Assembly: GCF_900103225.1 (NCBI RefSeq)
Contig: NZ_FNJH01000004.1
Coordinates: forward strand, 124,001 to 188,000
Direction of reading: 5' to 3'
Length of the DNA stretch: 64,000 bases
Source of the DNA: Pseudomonas congelans
GTDB lineage: Bacteria; Pseudomonadota; Gammaproteobacteria; Pseudomonadales; Pseudomonadaceae
The notes beneath the pieces were generated by a model. It did not search any database. It was given only the letters and a program-made list of their open reading frames with translations, and was not told where the DNA came from. Positions 32,280-41,820 of the stretch are shown here, one piece after another. A program made the translations under genes and the position numbers. Numbering within the stretch: the stretch's first letter is position 1; each line of letters starts with the position of its first letter.

Positions 32280-33242
32280 ATGCCGCGAACACTGATCCGG
32301 AAGAATCCCAGCAACTTCAAGACCCTGCCGCTGTTTGTCGAGGCCACTGCGGAAAGCCTGAGCTACCAGAGCGTCGGCATGCCGATGAACTTCGCGCAGA
32401 CCTTGCAGCGGCGGCGCAAGATCGACGTGCCGGACACCGAACACTTTGCCACCGAGCTGGCCAATCTGGGGGTGTCCGTTCGCCTGACCGTCAGTTGGCA
32501 GAATCGCGATTACTGGGTGCTGGTCCGTCAGCGTCGTCAGGACCGCGGCGATGTCGTGCTCAAGCTGATCTCGGGTTACGTTCCGGCCCATGAGCTGACG
32601 CTGCCGCTGCACACCGCGATTCAGGAAGTGGCCGAAGAGTGCCTGATCGAAACACCGCAGGGCTGGCTCAGCGGGCTGTTCAAGGAGACCTGGCTACCTG
32701 CGCCCTATGCTGCCGCGCTGCATTATCGCGAGGCCATGCCCTTTCGTCTGAGCCCCCTCTCCGGGGCCGCAAGACCCGTGCGAACCGGCAGTCTGACCCT
32801 GCTGGAACGTCCACGGGCCTATGTGCATTTGCCTACGGCGTCCTTGCAGCTGATTTACGACATGCGCCTGGAAATCCCCAAGGAAGCCCGCCCGGTCAGT
32901 CTTTTCCATGTCGATGAAGCCCTGGAAAACGATCAACTGGTCGCCCGCCTCAACCGCAGCAAGCCTGACCTGTACCTGATGCCGTTGGAGAATGGCGCGC
33001 CCCTGCCCGAGCTGTACACGCTCAAGCGCGACAAGCTGATTCCGGCTGGCACGAGAGGGCTGTACCTTGCCGAAAGTTTCGCCGCGCAGGATGGCTGGGT
33101 GGTACGTGAAGAACGGATTCGCTGGAAGGACTGGCTGCGTCAGCAGGGCATGGCCCCACCGGCGAAGAAGTCAGGGCTGAAACGCCTGACCGGCAAGGCC
33201 CGGGAGCTGCTGCAAATGGCACGCGGCAGCCTGAGCAAGTAA
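32280..33242 (+). CDS. Conserved Pseudomonas hypothetical protein
   Basis: 320 residues from ATG 32280, which has AGGAG 7 bases upstream. The protein is soluble, without signal peptide or membrane segment. A central AIQEVAEECLIETPQGW segment vaguely recalls a Nudix box but lacks the GxxxxxE opening, so I do not call it a Nudix enzyme. The C-terminus is basic. It follows the aldo/keto reductase by 36 bases and probably belongs to the same transcript. Function unknown. Confidence 0.75.
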   Translation: MPRTLIRKNPSNFKTLPLFVEATAESLSYQSVGMPMNFAQTLQRRRKIDVPDTEHFATELANLGVSVRLTVSWQNRDYWVLVRQRRQDRGDVVLKLISGYVPAHELTLPLHTAIQEVAEECLIETPQGWLSGLFKETWLPAPYAAALHYREAMPFRLSPLSGAARPVRTGSLTLLERPRAYVHLPTASLQLIYDMRLEIPKEARPVSLFHVDEALENDQLVARLNRSKPDLYLMPLENGAPLPELYTLKRDKLIPAGTRGLYLAESFAAQDGWVVREERIRWKDWLRQQGMAPPAKKSGLKRLTGKARELLQMARGSLSK

Positions 33243-33307
33243 GTCATCCGGCGGCTGCAAGGTGCTGGATCCTTGAGCACGCCGGGATGCAAGCGGCAAC
33301 ATTACAG

Positions 33308-34729
33308 TTACTGGGCTCGAATCTTCTCGACGATGGCGGTGGTGGAGCTGTTTTCCACCAGCCCCAACACACGCACCTCACCACCGTAAGCCTGAACGAT
33401 ATCGGCACCGACCACCTGATCGACACCGTAGTCGCCACCCTTGACCAAAACATCGGGCTTGACGTGGGTCAGCAGGTTTTCAGGGGTTCCCTCCGGGAAG
33501 CTGATGACCCAGTCCACGGCCCCCAGACCTGCCAGCACCGCCATGCGCCGGTCGACACTGTTGATCGGTCGGCCAGGCCCTTTCAGGCGACTGACGGACG
33601 CATCGTCGTTGACGGCAACGATAAGGCGATCACCCAGGGCGCGCGCCTGCTCCAGATAGGTCACATGACCTGCGTGGAGAATATCGAAGCAGCCATTGGT
33701 GAAGACGATCCTTTCCTTGTGCGCGCGCGCATCATCGACCGCCAGCAGCAGTTGCTCCAGACCCAGTACACCGCGCTCGGAGCCCTCCTCACGCTGAATG
33801 GCCCGGCGCAGCTCGGGGGCGCTGATGGCCGCGGTACCCAGCTTGCCGACCACGATGCCCGCCGCCAGATTGGCCAGCGCTACCGCATGCGGCAACTCCT
33901 CGCCGGCAGCAATCGCTGCCGCCAGGGTAGAAATCACCGTATCGCCAGCGCCGGTCACATCGAACACTTCGCGGGCACGGGCTGGCAGATGCAGCGCCTG
34001 CTGGTCAGGACGCAGCAACGTCATGCCATGTTCACCGCGGGTCACCAGCAGAGCGCCGAGATCGAGCTCCTGCATCAACTGCGCACCCTTGGTGACCAAT
34101 TGGGCCTCATCGACACAATGACCGACGATGGCCTCGAATTCGCTGAGGTTCGGTGTGATCAGGCTGGCACCGCGATAAATCGCGAAATCCTTGCCCTTGG
34201 GATCGGCCAGCACCGGAATGCCGCGCTTGCGGGCTGCCTGAATCAGCGCCTGATGGTTTTTCAGTGCGCCCTTGCCGTAATCCGACAGGACCAGCACCTT
34301 GATGCCATCCAGCAAGCTATAGACCTCTGCGCTCAGCGCCAGCGGATCGGTCCTGAACGGTTCTTCGAAATCGATGCGCAACAATTGCTGGTGGCGACTC
34401 ATGACACGCAGTTTGACGATGGTCGGCTGATCGGCAATGCGCTGAAAGCGCGCCAGCACACCAGCAGCCTTCAGGCTGTTGGTCAGACTCTCGGCAGCCT
34501 CGTCATCCCCCGTCACACCGACCAGCGAGGCGGGTGCGCCCAGCGCAGCGATGTTCAAGGCCACGTTGGCAGCGCCACCCGGACGGTCCTCGATCTGATC
34601 GACCTTGACCACAGGCACTGGCGCTTCAGGGGAAATACGCGAGGTACCACCATGCCAGTATCTGTCGAGCATGACATCGCCAACCACCAGGACAGGGGCC
34701 TGATCAAAGCGCGGCATGGATAGCTTCAT
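33308..34729 (-). CDS. hldE: Bifunctional heptose kinase/adenylyltransferase HldE
   Basis: 473 residues with two enzymes in one chain. Residues 1 to about 320 form a ribokinase-like D-glycero-beta-D-manno-heptose-7-phosphate kinase ([16 protein letters not shown] near the start, [11 protein letters not shown] as catalytic base loop). Residues about 340-473 form the heptose-1-phosphate adenylyltransferase with [15 protein letters not shown] (HxGH-type nucleotidyl transfer site). It provides ADP-heptose for WaaC and WaaF, encoded near the end of this window. It converges on the preceding rightward gene. Confidence 0.97.
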   Translation of the reverse strand: MKLSMPRFDQAPVLVVGDVMLDRYWHGGTSRISPEAPVPVVKVDQIEDRPGGAANVALNIAALGAPASLVGVTGDDEAAESLTNSLKAAGVLARFQRIADQPTIVKLRVMSRHQQLLRIDFEEPFRTDPLALSAEVYSLLDGIKVLVLSDYGKGALKNHQALIQAARKRGIPVLADPKGKDFAIYRGASLITPNLSEFEAIVGHCVDEAQLVTKGAQLMQELDLGALLVTRGEHGMTLLRPDQQALHLPARAREVFDVTGAGDTVISTLAAAIAAGEELPHAVALANLAAGIVVGKLGTAAISAPELRRAIQREEGSERGVLGLEQLLLAVDDARAHKERIVFTNGCFDILHAGHVTYLEQARALGDRLIVAVNDDASVSRLKGPGRPINSVDRRMAVLAGLGAVDWVISFPEGTPENLLTHVKPDVLVKGGDYGVDQVVGADIVQAYGGEVRVLGLVENSSTTAIVEKIRAQ

Positions 34730-34856
34730 GGAACAACCCGTACTTGAAAAATGGACAGGGGCGGAATCTTAGCACAGGGGTTTGCAACCGACAGGCTGTT
34801 GAATCACGCCGCCCGAAGGCAGACGGACCGCGTGGGCCCGCCCGGTGAAGAAGAGG

Positions 34857-36659
34857 TCAGACCGCGCCGACAGGAGCAGGCTCGTCCAGCCCCATGGCAT
34901 GCAGGCGGGCGTAGTAGCCGTTCTGCGCCAGCAGCTCTGAGTGCGTACCGCGTTCGACGATCTGCCCGGCATCCATGACCAGAATCAGGTCGGCCTTTTC
35001 GATGGTCGAAAGGCGGTGGGCGATGACCAGCGTGGTACGGCCCTTCATGACGTGGTCCAGCGCCGCCTGAATGTGACGCTCGGACTCGGTGTCCAGCGCC
35101 GAGGTGGCTTCGTCGAGAATCAGCAACGGAGCGTTCTTGAGCAGCGCGCGGGCAATGGCCAGACGCTGCCGTTGACCGCCGGACAGCAGCACACCGTTTT
35201 CGCCCACCTGGGTATCGAACCCCTGCGGCAACTGGTCGATGAATTCCTTGGCGTACGCATCAGCGGCAGCCGCTTCGATGTCGGCACGCGGCGCACCGGC
35301 CAGATCGCCGTAGGCAATGTTGTTGGCAATCGAGTCGTTGAACAGCGTGACGTTCTGATTGACCTGAGCGATGTGCCTGCGCAGGTTACGCAAGCGATAA
35401 TCGTTGATTTCGACGCCATCGAGCAGGATGTTGCCCATGTCATGCCCGTAGAAACGCGGGATCAGGTTAGCCAGGGTCGACTTGCCGCTGCCGGAGCGTC
35501 CCACCAGGGCAATCATCTGCCCCGGCGCGGCGGAGAAGCTGATGTCGTTCAACACCTGACGCTCGGTCTGCGGGTAGAAAAAGCTGAGGTTCTTCACCTC
35601 GAGATGGCCGGTCACGCGATCAAGCTCGATGGTGCCGGTGTCGACTTCCTCTTCCACATCCAGCTGTTCGAAAATGCTTTCGGCACCGGCAACGCCTTTC
35701 TGGATCGTCGAACTGACTTCCGACAGCTGACGAATCGGCTTGGGCAGCAGGCCCGCAGCGGTGATATAGGCAACCAGATCACCCGCAGTCGCCTCACCAC
35801 GCAGGAACAGCACGAGGAACATCAGCACCGCCATGGCACTGTAGATCACCAATTGCAGCATCGGCGTGTAGATGGCGCCGGTCTTGGTCATGCGCAGCTG
35901 CTTCTTGGTGTTGCTGTTGCTGGCCTGAGCAAAGCGCGCCTGCTCGTAGGACTCGCCACCGAAGCTGCGGACTACGCGATAGCCCTGAATGGTTTCCGAG
36001 GCAACATGCGTGACATCGCCCATTGCCACCTGAATTTTCTTGCTCTGCTTGCGGAATTTCTTGCTCGCGGTGCCGACCATGACGGCAATCAACGGCAGGA
36101 TCGCGAGCATGACCAGCGTCAGCTTCCAGTTCATCATCAGCAGATAGATGAACAGGAACACCACGGTCAGGCCTTCGCGGATCACCACCTTGATGGCATC
36201 GGTGGCAGCGCCGGTCACCATTGTGACGTTGAAGGTGATGCGCGAGATCAGATGACCGGAATTGGTCGTGTCGAAGTAACGATTGGGCAATACCAGCAGC
36301 TTGTTGAACAGCTCGACCCGCAGGTCATGCACCAGCCCCAGGGAAACCTTGGCCAGGAAATAGTTGCCCAGAAAGGAACCCAGCCCCTGCCATGCGGCGA
36401 TCAGCACGATAAGCAATGGCACGGCCTGCAGCAGCTGCAACTCGCGCAGATAAGGGACATTGGGAAACAGCACCGCTTCGGGATTGGTCAGGCCATCGAC
36501 GAAATATTTCAGGATGCCGGCGAGCATCGGCTGGGTCGAAGCGAAGATCACGAAACCAATGATGCTGAGCAGGAAAATGCCCACATACGGACGCACATAA
36601 GACAACAGGCGGAAATAGATTTTCACGCTGGAGGTTGTGGACGATTCGGAGGTTGTCAT
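34857..36659 (-). CDS. msbA: Lipid A-core ABC flippase MsbA
   Basis: 600 residues from ATG 36659 (MTTSESSTTSSVKIYFRLL), chosen over an unlikely longer frame. It is a half-transporter: six membrane helices in residues about 20-325, then an ATP-binding domain with Walker A GRSGSGKST (about 388-396), signature LSGGQRQR and Walker B LLILDEAT. MsbA dimers flip lipid A-core from the inner to the outer leaflet of the cytoplasmic membrane. It lies about 130 bases upstream of hldE and is divergent from the Kdo-kinase-like gene. Confidence 0.96.
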   Translation of the reverse strand: MTTSESSTTSSVKIYFRLLSYVRPYVGIFLLSIIGFVIFASTQPMLAGILKYFVDGLTNPEAVLFPNVPYLRELQLLQAVPLLIVLIAAWQGLGSFLGNYFLAKVSLGLVHDLRVELFNKLLVLPNRYFDTTNSGHLISRITFNVTMVTGAATDAIKVVIREGLTVVFLFIYLLMMNWKLTLVMLAILPLIAVMVGTASKKFRKQSKKIQVAMGDVTHVASETIQGYRVVRSFGGESYEQARFAQASNSNTKKQLRMTKTGAIYTPMLQLVIYSAMAVLMFLVLFLRGEATAGDLVAYITAAGLLPKPIRQLSEVSSTIQKGVAGAESIFEQLDVEEEVDTGTIELDRVTGHLEVKNLSFFYPQTERQVLNDISFSAAPGQMIALVGRSGSGKSTLANLIPRFYGHDMGNILLDGVEINDYRLRNLRRHIAQVNQNVTLFNDSIANNIAYGDLAGAPRADIEAAAADAYAKEFIDQLPQGFDTQVGENGVLLSGGQRQRLAIARALLKNAPLLILDEATSALDTESERHIQAALDHVMKGRTTLVIAHRLSTIEKADLILVMDAGQIVERGTHSELLAQNGYYARLHAMGLDEPAPVGAV

Positions 36660-36774
36660 GAGAATCCGTCGTGTTAAAAAGAGGCCGAATTGTATCACAG
36701 CGGTTTTCGCGGCTGCCTGCTGCGGTAACATAGGCGGCTCGTCCGTTCCCAAGGGCGTAAAAACCGGAGTATCG

Positions 36775-37413
36775 ATGCAAGCGCTTGACCACGCCCATTA
36801 CCTTGAACTGGTTCAAGGTGCCGAAGTACTTGAAGCCGACGGCACGGGCGACAAGGTACTCCGTCTGCGTGACGGCTCCATGCTGAAATTGTTTCGGCGC
36901 AAACGCCTAGTCAGCTCCGCAGCCTGGTACCCCTACGCGCAGCGTTTCGCAGACAACTGTGAAACGCTGGCCGAACGCAGCATTCCCTGCCCACGGATAC
37001 TCACGGTAAGCCGCATCGCCGAGATCGAGCGCGATGCCGTACATTATGACCCGCTGGCCGGCTACACCTTGCGCCAGCTGCTGGGCAGTGCGATTGCCGA
37101 CGACAAGCTGCGCAGGCAACTGGGAAGCTTCATCGCCGGCTTGCACGAAAAAGGCATCTACTTTCGCTCGGCTCATCTTGGCAATGTGATCCTTACGCCG
37201 GAAGGCAGCCTCGGCCTGATTGACATTGCCGACATGAAAACCTATCGCCGTGCATTGCGCAAAAGCCTTCGCTTGCGCAATTTCAAGCACATGCTGCGCT
37301 ATCAGGAGGACCGCCAATGGCTGCTGGAAAACGGCAACCCGGCTTTCCTCGATGGCTACATGAGCGCTCAGACCCTCTGCGACACCTCTGAACTGGCTCA
37401 GGCTGTCCAATAA
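36775..37413 (+). CDS. Kdo-kinase-like protein (LPS core kinase fold)
   Basis: 212 residues from ATG 36775 (CGGAG 8 bases upstream). A small kinase-like fold: GDKVLRLRDGSMLKLFRRK as the nucleotide-binding strand, then FRSAHLGNVILT in place of the catalytic loop and GLIDIADM as metal-binding loop. Homologues are often named toluene tolerance protein (PA4998-like); phosphorylation of an LPS core sugar is suggested by the fold and by its place between msbA and waaL, not by activity data. It ends at a strong shared terminator. Confidence 0.75.
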   Translation: MQALDHAHYLELVQGAEVLEADGTGDKVLRLRDGSMLKLFRRKRLVSSAAWYPYAQRFADNCETLAERSIPCPRILTVSRIAEIERDAVHYDPLAGYTLRQLLGSAIADDKLRRQLGSFIAGLHEKGIYFRSAHLGNVILTPEGSLGLIDIADMKTYRRALRKSLRLRNFKHMLRYQEDRQWLLENGNPAFLDGYMSAQTLCDTSELAQAVQ

Positions 37414-37423
37414 CCCGCCCCAT

Positions 37424-37455
37424 AAAAATGGCCGCTTTCGAAGCGGCCATTTTTT
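37424..37455. terminator. Bidirectional intrinsic terminator between convergent genes
   Basis: AAAAATGGCCGCTT pairs perfectly with AAGCGGCCATTTTT around a 3-base loop. It ends the Kdo-kinase-like transcript on the plus strand and the long waaL-terminated LPS operon on the minus strand. Confidence 0.95.
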
Positions 37456-37459
37456 GATG

Positions 37460-38629
37460 CTATTGCTGCTGCCTGAGCCGATGCGTCTGCACCACTCGCC
37501 CGAGCACCATGGTCGCAGGTAACAGCACCAGCACCCAGAGCTCATCTGGATTACCGACCAGCTGGGCGCCGTCGAAGTTGAGCATGACCAGCGCGCACAA
37601 CAGGTAAAGCCCCCAGGCATCGCCGTTGCGCAAGGCGTCCCACAGCGTCATCGCCATCACGACCAGAAACATCACCAGCGATGCCGCGCCGGTATACAGC
37701 CCCAGCGACACGAAAATATTGTGCGGGTGCTGGATCGGTACCCCGCCCGTCAGGGTCTGGGTCGTGTAGAAATCGACACCGCAGCCTAGCATCCAGCCAC
37801 AGCGACGCCATTCACCGGTCATGATTTCAAACAGCTCGATGCGGTAGGAATCACCCCTGACCATCAGCAGGGCTACCCACTGCTCATCCTTGACGAACCA
37901 GAAGGCTGCCGCCGCCACGACGCCCAGCGCCAGCAAGGCCACTATCGTGCGCAGCGGAAAACGGTACAGCGAGTAGGCGGTGCAGACGGCAAACAGAACG
38001 GCGCAGCCCACCAGCGCAGTACGCGTCTGCACGACAAAGGCGGTTATCACCAGGGTAACGAGAACGGCGCAGACAGCCTCGATCCAGCGACGCTCTCTTG
38101 CCCACAACGGCATGGCCAACGCAAGGCTGCAGACCAGCCAGGCACTGGCGTAGATCACGTTCTCCATTCGCCCCGGCAGAATCGCCACACGCTGGCCGAA
38201 CTCGAACTGCCCGGTCACCCAGCTGCGAATGCTGCTGAGCAGGATGTACAGGCATAGCGCCCAGAACATGCTGCGCACGAATACGCCGCGCCTGAAGAAA
38301 CCGCTATCGGTAATCGCGGCCACGACAAAGACAAACAGACTGACGTAGATGATGTGCTTGTAATACTGGAACTCCTGCGCCTGTAACGCAGGGACCAGAA
38401 AGCACGCCATGAACACCGCCCACGCAATACCCAGGGGCTTGGCAAACACGCCAGCACCGCGGTACTTGATCAGGAAGAAAAATCCCGGCAGCGCCGTTAA
38501 TGCGTAAAACAGATTGTTGGTGATCTTGGCCGAAGGGTTGAGGATGAAACTCAGCAGGAAGATGACGATGGCAGCCGTGAAGTACTGCTGTACTTTGCTG
38601 CCGGGTACTCTTATCGGGTCAACTGACAT
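37460..38629 (-). CDS. waaL: O-antigen ligase family protein WaaL
   Basis: 389 residues with about ten to twelve hydrophobic segments and the Wzy_C-type periplasmic loop (PHNIFVSLGLYTGAASL, with the conserved His). WaaL joins undecaprenyl-linked O-antigen to the lipid A-core on the periplasmic side. It is the last gene of the leftward operon beginning with the carbamoyltransferase, and overlaps the preceding glycosyltransferase by 11 bases. By sequence alone it could be an O-antigen polymerase, but position favours the ligase. Confidence 0.87.
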   Translation of the reverse strand: MSVDPIRVPGSKVQQYFTAAIVIFLLSFILNPSAKITNNLFYALTALPGFFFLIKYRGAGVFAKPLGIAWAVFMACFLVPALQAQEFQYYKHIIYVSLFVFVVAAITDSGFFRRGVFVRSMFWALCLYILLSSIRSWVTGQFEFGQRVAILPGRMENVIYASAWLVCSLALAMPLWARERRWIEAVCAVLVTLVITAFVVQTRTALVGCAVLFAVCTAYSLYRFPLRTIVALLALGVVAAAAFWFVKDEQWVALLMVRGDSYRIELFEIMTGEWRRCGWMLGCGVDFYTTQTLTGGVPIQHPHNIFVSLGLYTGAASLVMFLVVMAMTLWDALRNGDAWGLYLLCALVMLNFDGAQLVGNPDELWVLVLLPATMVLGRVVQTHRLRQQQ

Positions 38630-39392
38630 TATTAAGCAACCAACCTGCTATTAGGCCAGCGAGCACAGCGACGAGCAGCTTGACGCGATCCCGACGTTTG
38701 CGACGCTGTTTGTCAAGCCGCTCCTGCGGCACCTCCACGTGCTCACCAAACCCGGTGTGCAACACGGCATCATTTTCCAGAATCAGAGCGTAACGGTTTT
38801 GCGCAGCGAATAATTGTGAAAGTTTCTTCTCGCCACCGTGCCCGGCATAAGGCGCATGCTGCTGGTAATCAGCCAGGCGACGCAGCCCGGGATTGAAGGA
38901 AAAACCCTGCCATTCCGGCTTGTGCGAGCCCAGTTTGTAAAACGGGATGCCTTCTACCACTTCACGCTCGTTCAGGTAAACGTAAGGGCTGTGAATGCGC
39001 AGATCGTGATTGTAGCTGCGCAACCAGACCTGCAAGGCCTGGGGGTCGTGTTCCAGCAGCGTCATCGACTCTTCGATGAAGTGCGGACGGTAGAAATCCC
39101 AGTCGTCTTCGCAATGGAACACCCAGGACGTTTCGATCAGCGAATAGGCCGCATCGACAGAGCGCATCTGCCCCAGCTTGGGGTTGTTGATGATAAAGCG
39201 CGTATGCGGGTGCCAGTGTTCGGGAATGCAGGCCTGAACCCGGTCATCGCCGGAGTCTTCGGTAATCAGCACGTGGCGTATGGGCGCAGTGTTGAAATGG
39301 TCGAACGTTTCCAGGGTGCGCTTCAACAGGTCGAATCGACCACAACTGGTGACGACCAGCGTAATGTCGCTGTTTTCGCTGAATACCATCAT
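38619..39392 (-). CDS. Family 2-like glycosyltransferase with C-terminal membrane anchor
   Basis: 257 residues. The N-terminal ITLVVTSCGRFDLLKRTLETF is the nucleotide-sugar-binding beginning of a GT-A fold, and HCEDDWDF is a DxD-like motif for metal binding (ED/DD at about residue 94). The end has a basic stretch followed by one hydrophobic helix (LLVAVLAGLIAGWLLNNVS), which would tether it to the membrane by its C-terminus. It is part of the LPS outer-core operon; acceptor and donor sugars are unknown. Confidence 0.8.
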   Translation of the reverse strand: MMVFSENSDITLVVTSCGRFDLLKRTLETFDHFNTAPIRHVLITEDSGDDRVQACIPEHWHPHTRFIINNPKLGQMRSVDAAYSLIETSWVFHCEDDWDFYRPHFIEESMTLLEHDPQALQVWLRSYNHDLRIHSPYVYLNEREVVEGIPFYKLGSHKPEWQGFSFNPGLRRLADYQQHAPYAGHGGEKKLSQLFAAQNRYALILENDAVLHTGFGEHVEVPQERLDKQRRKRRDRVKLLVAVLAGLIAGWLLNNVS

Positions 39393-39423
39393 TCGTTCCC
39401 AATCATTGAATATTCATAATTCC

Positions 39424-40380
39424 CTACCATCCCAATCGTGACCGCAGGCGATCGATCCAGCTCGCCGCCGGCATGCTGCGCAGTGGCGCATGCATGGCGT
39501 CCACGATGGCTTTTCCAAGGGCATGGAATGTAAAGCGTTCCTCGACCAAAGTCTGCCCATTACAGGATATTTCACTGGCCAGTGTGACGTTATCGCGCAA
39601 TTTCGCCAGCTTTTCGCGAAGCTCGGGAATATCGCGATAGAGCACGATGTTGTGCATGTCGACAAAGCCCAGCGCGCGGTTTTCTTCAGCACCCTGATCG
39701 AAGGCAAGCAGCACGCAGCCGCACGCCATGGCCTCGAAATTCTTGATCATGTACTCGCCCATGCCCACGTCGGCACTGACGAAAAAACGGATGCGGTTCA
39801 GGGTGTCGCAATACTCTTCGCCGGACTTGGTTCGCGTGACGAGCAGATTCTCGACCTGACCCAACTCGTCCAGCAACGCCTTGCGACCGCTGTAGGCAAC
39901 GCTGTTGGTGCTGCCCACGAAGGCCAGTTCGATGTCACGCTCGCGTGACTGCAACTGCAACAGGCTCTGGTCATAGCCCTTGGGCACGAACACGGCGTCG
40001 AAACCTTCCTGACGCAGACGCTCGCTGACCATGAACCCCGAACAGATCACCCGCGCCCAGGGCAGCTTGCGGTAGTGCGCGCTGAACTTGCCGGTGTATT
40101 TGCACGGGATGTAGTTCTGGTAGGCATCGTGTTCGAGGATGACCAGATTGGGAATCGTGCGGATGAACCCGACCTGACGCACTTCCTGCTTGAAACGCAG
40201 GAAAAACACGATCCGGTCATAGCGGCTGACGTCCACCTCTCGACGGAAATAGCCACGCAGGTTTCGTTGCTCCACAGAGCTCAGCCAGCGCACTTCGCAT
40301 TCACAATGTGCGGCGATGCCGTCGTAGAGACGGTCCAGAATCGCACGCTGCTCTTTCTGGACCAGCAGTAGAACTTTCAT
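39424..40380 (-). CDS. GT-B glycosyltransferase (CgeB/GT1-like)
   Basis: 318 residues. The C-terminal half has the GT-B donor-site pattern with MIKNFEAMACGCVLLA (about residues 221-236), and the N-terminal half is a Rossmann-like acceptor domain starting KVLLLVQKEQRAILDRLYDG. No signal peptide or membrane helix is seen, so it acts at the cytoplasmic face of the membrane. It lies between the PIG-L deacetylase and the family 2-like transferase in the LPS operon. The sugar transferred is unknown. Confidence 0.8.
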   Translation of the reverse strand: MKVLLLVQKEQRAILDRLYDGIAAHCECEVRWLSSVEQRNLRGYFRREVDVSRYDRIVFFLRFKQEVRQVGFIRTIPNLVILEHDAYQNYIPCKYTGKFSAHYRKLPWARVICSGFMVSERLRQEGFDAVFVPKGYDQSLLQLQSRERDIELAFVGSTNSVAYSGRKALLDELGQVENLLVTRTKSGEEYCDTLNRIRFFVSADVGMGEYMIKNFEAMACGCVLLAFDQGAEENRALGFVDMHNIVLYRDIPELREKLAKLRDNVTLASEISCNGQTLVEERFTFHALGKAIVDAMHAPLRSMPAASWIDRLRSRLGW

Positions 40381-40410
40381 GGTTTTCCTTGCAGTACTGC
40401 GCCTGCTGAA

Positions 40411-41820
40411 TCAGAGATCACGGCTGCACCAGAACAACTCGTGTCGTCGCACCGCCTTGCGGAAGAATTCGTTTTCGCCCTCGGCCGGCCAGTGACGACC
40501 GGCCAGAATACGCTGCAGCGCACGGCGCACACGGCGCTTGAACGGCATCGGCGGCAGCAGGTCATGCATCATGCCCAGTGCCATGGCCTTGTCACGTTGC
40601 GCGGCAACCGACAATTGAAGGCTGTACGGCACCAGCGGCAACGCGGCATCGAATACCGGTGGCAGGCTAATGCCGCTGTAGGCATCGCCCATCGGCCAGC
40701 GGTCGTTGTCGTGCAAGTGGTTGGCATAGCCGAGCACCACGTCCGGCTGCCATTCGAGCCCGAGCAAGGCTTCGCGCACTGCAGCCTGGGCGCAGATGTG
40801 ATCGGGATGGGGGTCGATGGCAGGATGCGGCATCACCACAACCTGCGGCCTGGCTTTGAGAATCAGCGCGCGCAGGTCGGCGAGCAGGTTATTCCAGGTC
40901 GGCTGACCGTTGTCGCCGGGCAATGGCAGGGTATTGAACTGGCGGAACAGGCGGGTATCGGTCAGATCCGCCTCCCGCGAGCCCACTGGCGTATCCGGCG
41001 CAGCCTGCATGGCGGGCAGTTGCAGGCAGAAATAGCCCAGTTGCACACACTGCGACTCGGGCACCCCGCCCCATCGCGCCACGGCGATACTGTCCCAGGC
41101 CCGCAAGCGGCCTTTCATGCGTGCGGCTTCGGCACGCTCCATGCCCATCTGCCGATAATGCTCGGCCTCGATCTCACCGGCGGTCAGCGTGATGATCCAC
41201 GCCTCCTCGGCCTGGCTATAAAGCCCGAACGCGGCCAGCTCGGCATCATCGGCGTGCGGTGCGATGACCATGACACGCTGTTTTCGCGCATCCGGCTGGC
41301 GAAACAGCCAGAGCCGTGGCGTACCGGCAAGACGGCAGCAACGCCCGCGCAGTTTCAGCACACCTGCGGCCAGCGGCTCGGCAAGCCCGGTCAGGTTCAG
41401 ATAACGCACACCGCAGACGCCGCGCTCGAACGCCTGCCGGTCGTTCATGCCCTGACCTTGCAGCTCGACCACCGGATCGAGAAAACGTCCGAGCCAGGTG
41501 CTTTTGACCGTCAGCGCCAGTATCAGCGTTTCGTCGCCATTCAGTTGCACAGCGGGGTCGATCAGCAGCGTGCCATCGTCGAGGCGGACACCCGGCACTT
41601 CGCTGTCGGCAGCAAAGTTGTACTGGTAGTCGTCAGACGGTGAATAGAACAGATGATCGGCGAACCAGGCCTCATGAGCGACCCATGCGCAAACGGCCAG
41701 CACCGGGGCCAGCCACCAGGCCACCAGCACGCCAACAGCAATCAACAGGAGCAGCCCACCCAGCAACGCCAGCCGCTTGTTACGGCGATGGCGCTTGAGC
41801 AATTGCTGCTTGCGACTCAA
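40411..41820 (-). CDS. Membrane-anchored PIG-L family deacetylase
   Basis: 469 residues if translation starts at the TTG at 41820, whose last two bases are the first two of the upstream TGA stop (coupled re-initiation); a longer frame from 41850 would lie inside the upstream gene. A basic N-terminus and one membrane helix (about residues 15-35) precede the LmbE/PIG-L catalytic domain with the zinc motif APHADDAE and a second HPDH-type motif (IDPHPDHICAQA). It may remove an acetyl group from an LPS amino sugar. Confidence 0.82.
   Translation of the reverse strand: MSRKQQLLKRHRRNKRLALLGGLLLLIAVGVLVAWWLAPVLAVCAWVAHEAWFADHLFYSPSDDYQYNFAADSEVPGVRLDDGTLLIDPAVQLNGDETLILALTVKSTWLGRFLDPVVELQGQGMNDRQAFERGVCGVRYLNLTGLAEPLAAGVLKLRGRCCRLAGTPRLWLFRQPDARKQRVMVIAPHADDAELAAFGLYSQAEEAWIITLTAGEIEAEHYRQMGMERAEAARMKGRLRAWDSIAVARWGGVPESQCVQLGYFCLQLPAMQAAPDTPVGSREADLTDTRLFRQFNTLPLPGDNGQPTWNNLLADLRALILKARPQVVVMPHPAIDPHPDHICAQAAVREALLGLEWQPDVVLGYANHLHDNDRWPMGDAYSGISLPPVFDAALPLVPYSLQLSVAAQRDKAMALGMMHDLLPPMPFKRRVRRALQRILAGRHWPAEGENEFFRKAVRRHELFWCSRDL

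Noticed and set aside
32628..32680. Nudix box in the conserved hypothetical protein
   Set aside because: The segment AIQEVAEECL has an EExxE-like look but the Gly and first Glu of the Nudix motif are absent.
33243..33307. Terminator between the hypothetical gene and hldE
   Set aside because: CCGGC/GCCGG and GTGCT/AGCAC can pair, but with a 9-base bulge and no T-run, so it is too weak to call.
33287..34723. 478-codon open frame opposite hldE
   Set aside because: Complement frame of a certain gene; the composition is typical of such shadows.
34941..36677. 578-codon open frame opposite msbA
   Set aside because: Antisense to a well-conserved ABC transporter; rich in His, Gln and Arg as expected from a complement frame.
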